From positions 1 to 61,567 of the forward strand of contig CAZYLK010000011.1 of the NCBI GenBank assembly GCA_964648365.1: a DNA stretch of 61,567 nucleotides, in the 5' to 3' direction. Numbering within the stretch: the stretch's first letter is position 1; each line of letters opens with the position of its first letter. Origin of the DNA: SURF-32 sp964648365 (GTDB lineage Bacteria > Planctomycetota > Phycisphaerae > UBA1845). Made by a program: the position numbers and the translations under genes. Below are positions 60,626 through 61,567 of the stretch, one piece after another. The notes beneath the pieces were generated by a model that did no database searches, was not told the origin of the DNA, and saw only the letters and a list, made by a program, of their open reading frames with translations.

Positions 60626-60815
60626 AAATAGTCAAAAAATAACGCAAAAGTTGCGATTTTGTGCCCGCACCCGTGGCCGGCGACGCGCGACCGGAGACGT
60701 CAACGGGGCGGGCGGGCGGGTGCGGTGCGCGGCCCGGCGTTTCAGGGTGTGGGGTCGGGGGCGGCGCGGTGTGGCGGGGACGGAACAGCGCGATCCGGGC
60801 CGCGACGGCCGCGGA

Positions 60816-61567
60816 TCAGTTGCCGGTGAAACCGGCCTGAAACGCGCCGAAGTCCGCCATGTCCACGTCCGCATCGAAGTCCAGATTGAAGGCTTCGCAG
60901 CCCGGCTCGATGCCGCCGGCGGGACCGCTGAGGCAGACGGCCAGCAGTCGGTAGTCGTCGAGATCGATGCGCCCGTCGCAGTTGCCGTCGCCGCGCCCGG
61001 CGGCGATGAACCGCAGCGTTACGCTGGTCTCGCCGTAGACAACGTCAAACGTCCCGCCCGGCAGGCAGGGCACGTCCACGGCGTCGAACTCGCCCGCCAC
61101 CGCGCCGGCCGTCAGAAACGTGAACTCGTCATCCGGCTCCGGCATGAACGGACCGGGCACGCGCACCTGGAGCGTGCCGCCGACCGTCGCCACGCCGCCC
61201 ACGTCGAGCCAGTCAAACCCGCTTTCGGGGTCGCGGCCGGCGATGTCGATCACCATTGTGGCCGGCTCGCCTTGCGAGTAGTCCTGCTCAACCGTCATCT
61301 TGCCGATGCCGGGCGAATCTCCCAGGGGCTGGCCCATTCCGAAGCTGCCGGAAAACACGCGAAAGTCACCGAGCGTCACGCCGTTGTCGCCGTTGAAGTC
61401 GCCCTCGGAGTATACATCCGTATTAACGGTGGCATTCTCCAGGAACACCGCGCCGAAGTCCGCGATGTTGAGCTCGCCGTCCAGGTTGACGTCTCCGAAG
61501 CGGAGTGCGAACAACCCCTCGACGGCGAGCGAACCCAGAATGTCCACGGTGCGATCGCTCACCTCGA
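60816..61567 (-). CDS. Dockerin-type protein, C-terminal part
   Basis: The C-terminal 250 residues of a secreted or surface protein; the frame stays open through the right edge, so the start is missing. It holds four EF-hand-like dockerin repeats: GDVNLDGELNIADFGAVFL, GDFNGDNGVTLGDFRVFSGSF, and at the end GDGNCDGRIDLDDYRLLAVCLSG and DFDADVDMADFGAFQAGFTGN. Between them is a beta-rich domain (GMTVEQDYSQ...VGGTLQVRVPGPFMPEPDDEFTFLTAGAVAGEFDAVDVPCL) of the autotransporter/PEP-CTERM-associated type. The tail CLSGPxGGxxPGCxAF...DFGAFQ is typical of Phycisphaerae proteins as I recall. It may bind calcium and hold surface complexes; the substrate is unknown. Confidence 0.82.
   Translation of the reverse strand, partial: EVSDRTVDILGSLAVEGLFALRFGDVNLDGELNIADFGAVFLENATVNTDVYSEGDFNGDNGVTLGDFRVFSGSFGMGQPLGDSPGIGKMTVEQDYSQGEPATMVIDIAGRDPESGFDWLDVGGVATVGGTLQVRVPGPFMPEPDDEFTFLTAGAVAGEFDAVDVPCLPGGTFDVVYGETSVTLRFIAAGRGDGNCDGRIDLDDYRLLAVCLSGPAGGIEPGCEAFNLDFDADVDMADFGAFQAGFTGN

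Overview
The window reads as high-GC chromosomal DNA of a planctomycete, probably a Phycisphaerae-like lineage, most likely from a metagenome scaffold. The taxon is an inference from three things: dockerin-like C-terminal tails of the DxNxDGxxxxxDF type, C-terminal or N-terminal zinc ribbons with the CxxCxYxLRGL signature on membrane proteins, and many lipoproteins with a terminal GC lipobox. Two 100-N scaffold gaps are present. Both look spurious: one separates contig ends sharing an exact 55-bp overlap, the other falls inside a sequence duplicated nearby. No rRNA, tRNA or CRISPR array was found.

Layout. 1-2.0 kb: Fe-S assembly operon on the minus strand (Rrf2 regulator, A-type carrier, sufB running off the edge). 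2.2-5.2 kb: a 55-residue lipoprotein, a B12-dependent acyl-CoA mutase large subunit with isobutyryl-CoA-mutase-type residues, and an orphan PD-(D/E)XK protein. 5.5-10.2 kb: a Tat-exported flavin amine oxidase, a coiled-coil membrane protein with a PilT ATPase, and triosephosphate isomerase. 10.2-14.3 kb: housekeeping cluster secG-yicC-gmk-rpoZ-coaC-coaB, with overlapping or abutting genes up to rpoZ and repeat arrays separating coaC from coaB. 15-20.2 kb: a very large Cys-rich surface protein with RTX-type repeats, a small antitoxin-like protein and an exported protein. 20.3-23.8 kb: a membrane protein group, a 650-bp degenerate repeat field, then an ATPase-PIN nuclease operon (to 25.2 kb). 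25.2-31.8 kb: dapA, pdxJ, larE and a pair of exported TldD/TldE-like proteins. 32-41 kb: exported and lipoprotein genes (TPR, BNR propeller, DUF4190, TIM barrel, DUF1579).

41-48.3 kb: a single-chain restriction-modification enzyme with a small overlapping partner, an Hsp70-like protein, a PIG-L deacetylase and a LON-domain protein. 49-52.6 kb: aldehyde dehydrogenase and small membrane proteins including a methyltransferase-DCC fusion. 52.8-57.7 kb: an accessory island downstream of glyS, made of an XcyI-like restriction endonuclease with its N4-cytosine-type methyltransferase, a HEPN-like protein, and two paralogous small proteins, one behind each of these systems. About 150 bp of the glyS 3' end is duplicated on the far side of the HEPN pair, suggesting integration at the glyS 3' end. 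58-61.6 kb: a zinc-ribbon membrane protein, a DUF4143 ATPase under a 37-bp perfect palindrome, and a partial dockerin-type protein.

The intergenic space is unusually rich in dispersed repeats: octamer (GGGAGTAA)n arrays able to form G-quadruplexes, 9-mer GGCACGAAG arrays, REP-like hairpins and inverted repeat pairs. Several genes end inside these arrays and take C-terminal tails and stop codons from them. The strongest candidates for something undescribed are the small-protein family shared by the HEPN and restriction modules, the glyS-targeted cassette, and the ATPase-PIN pair.
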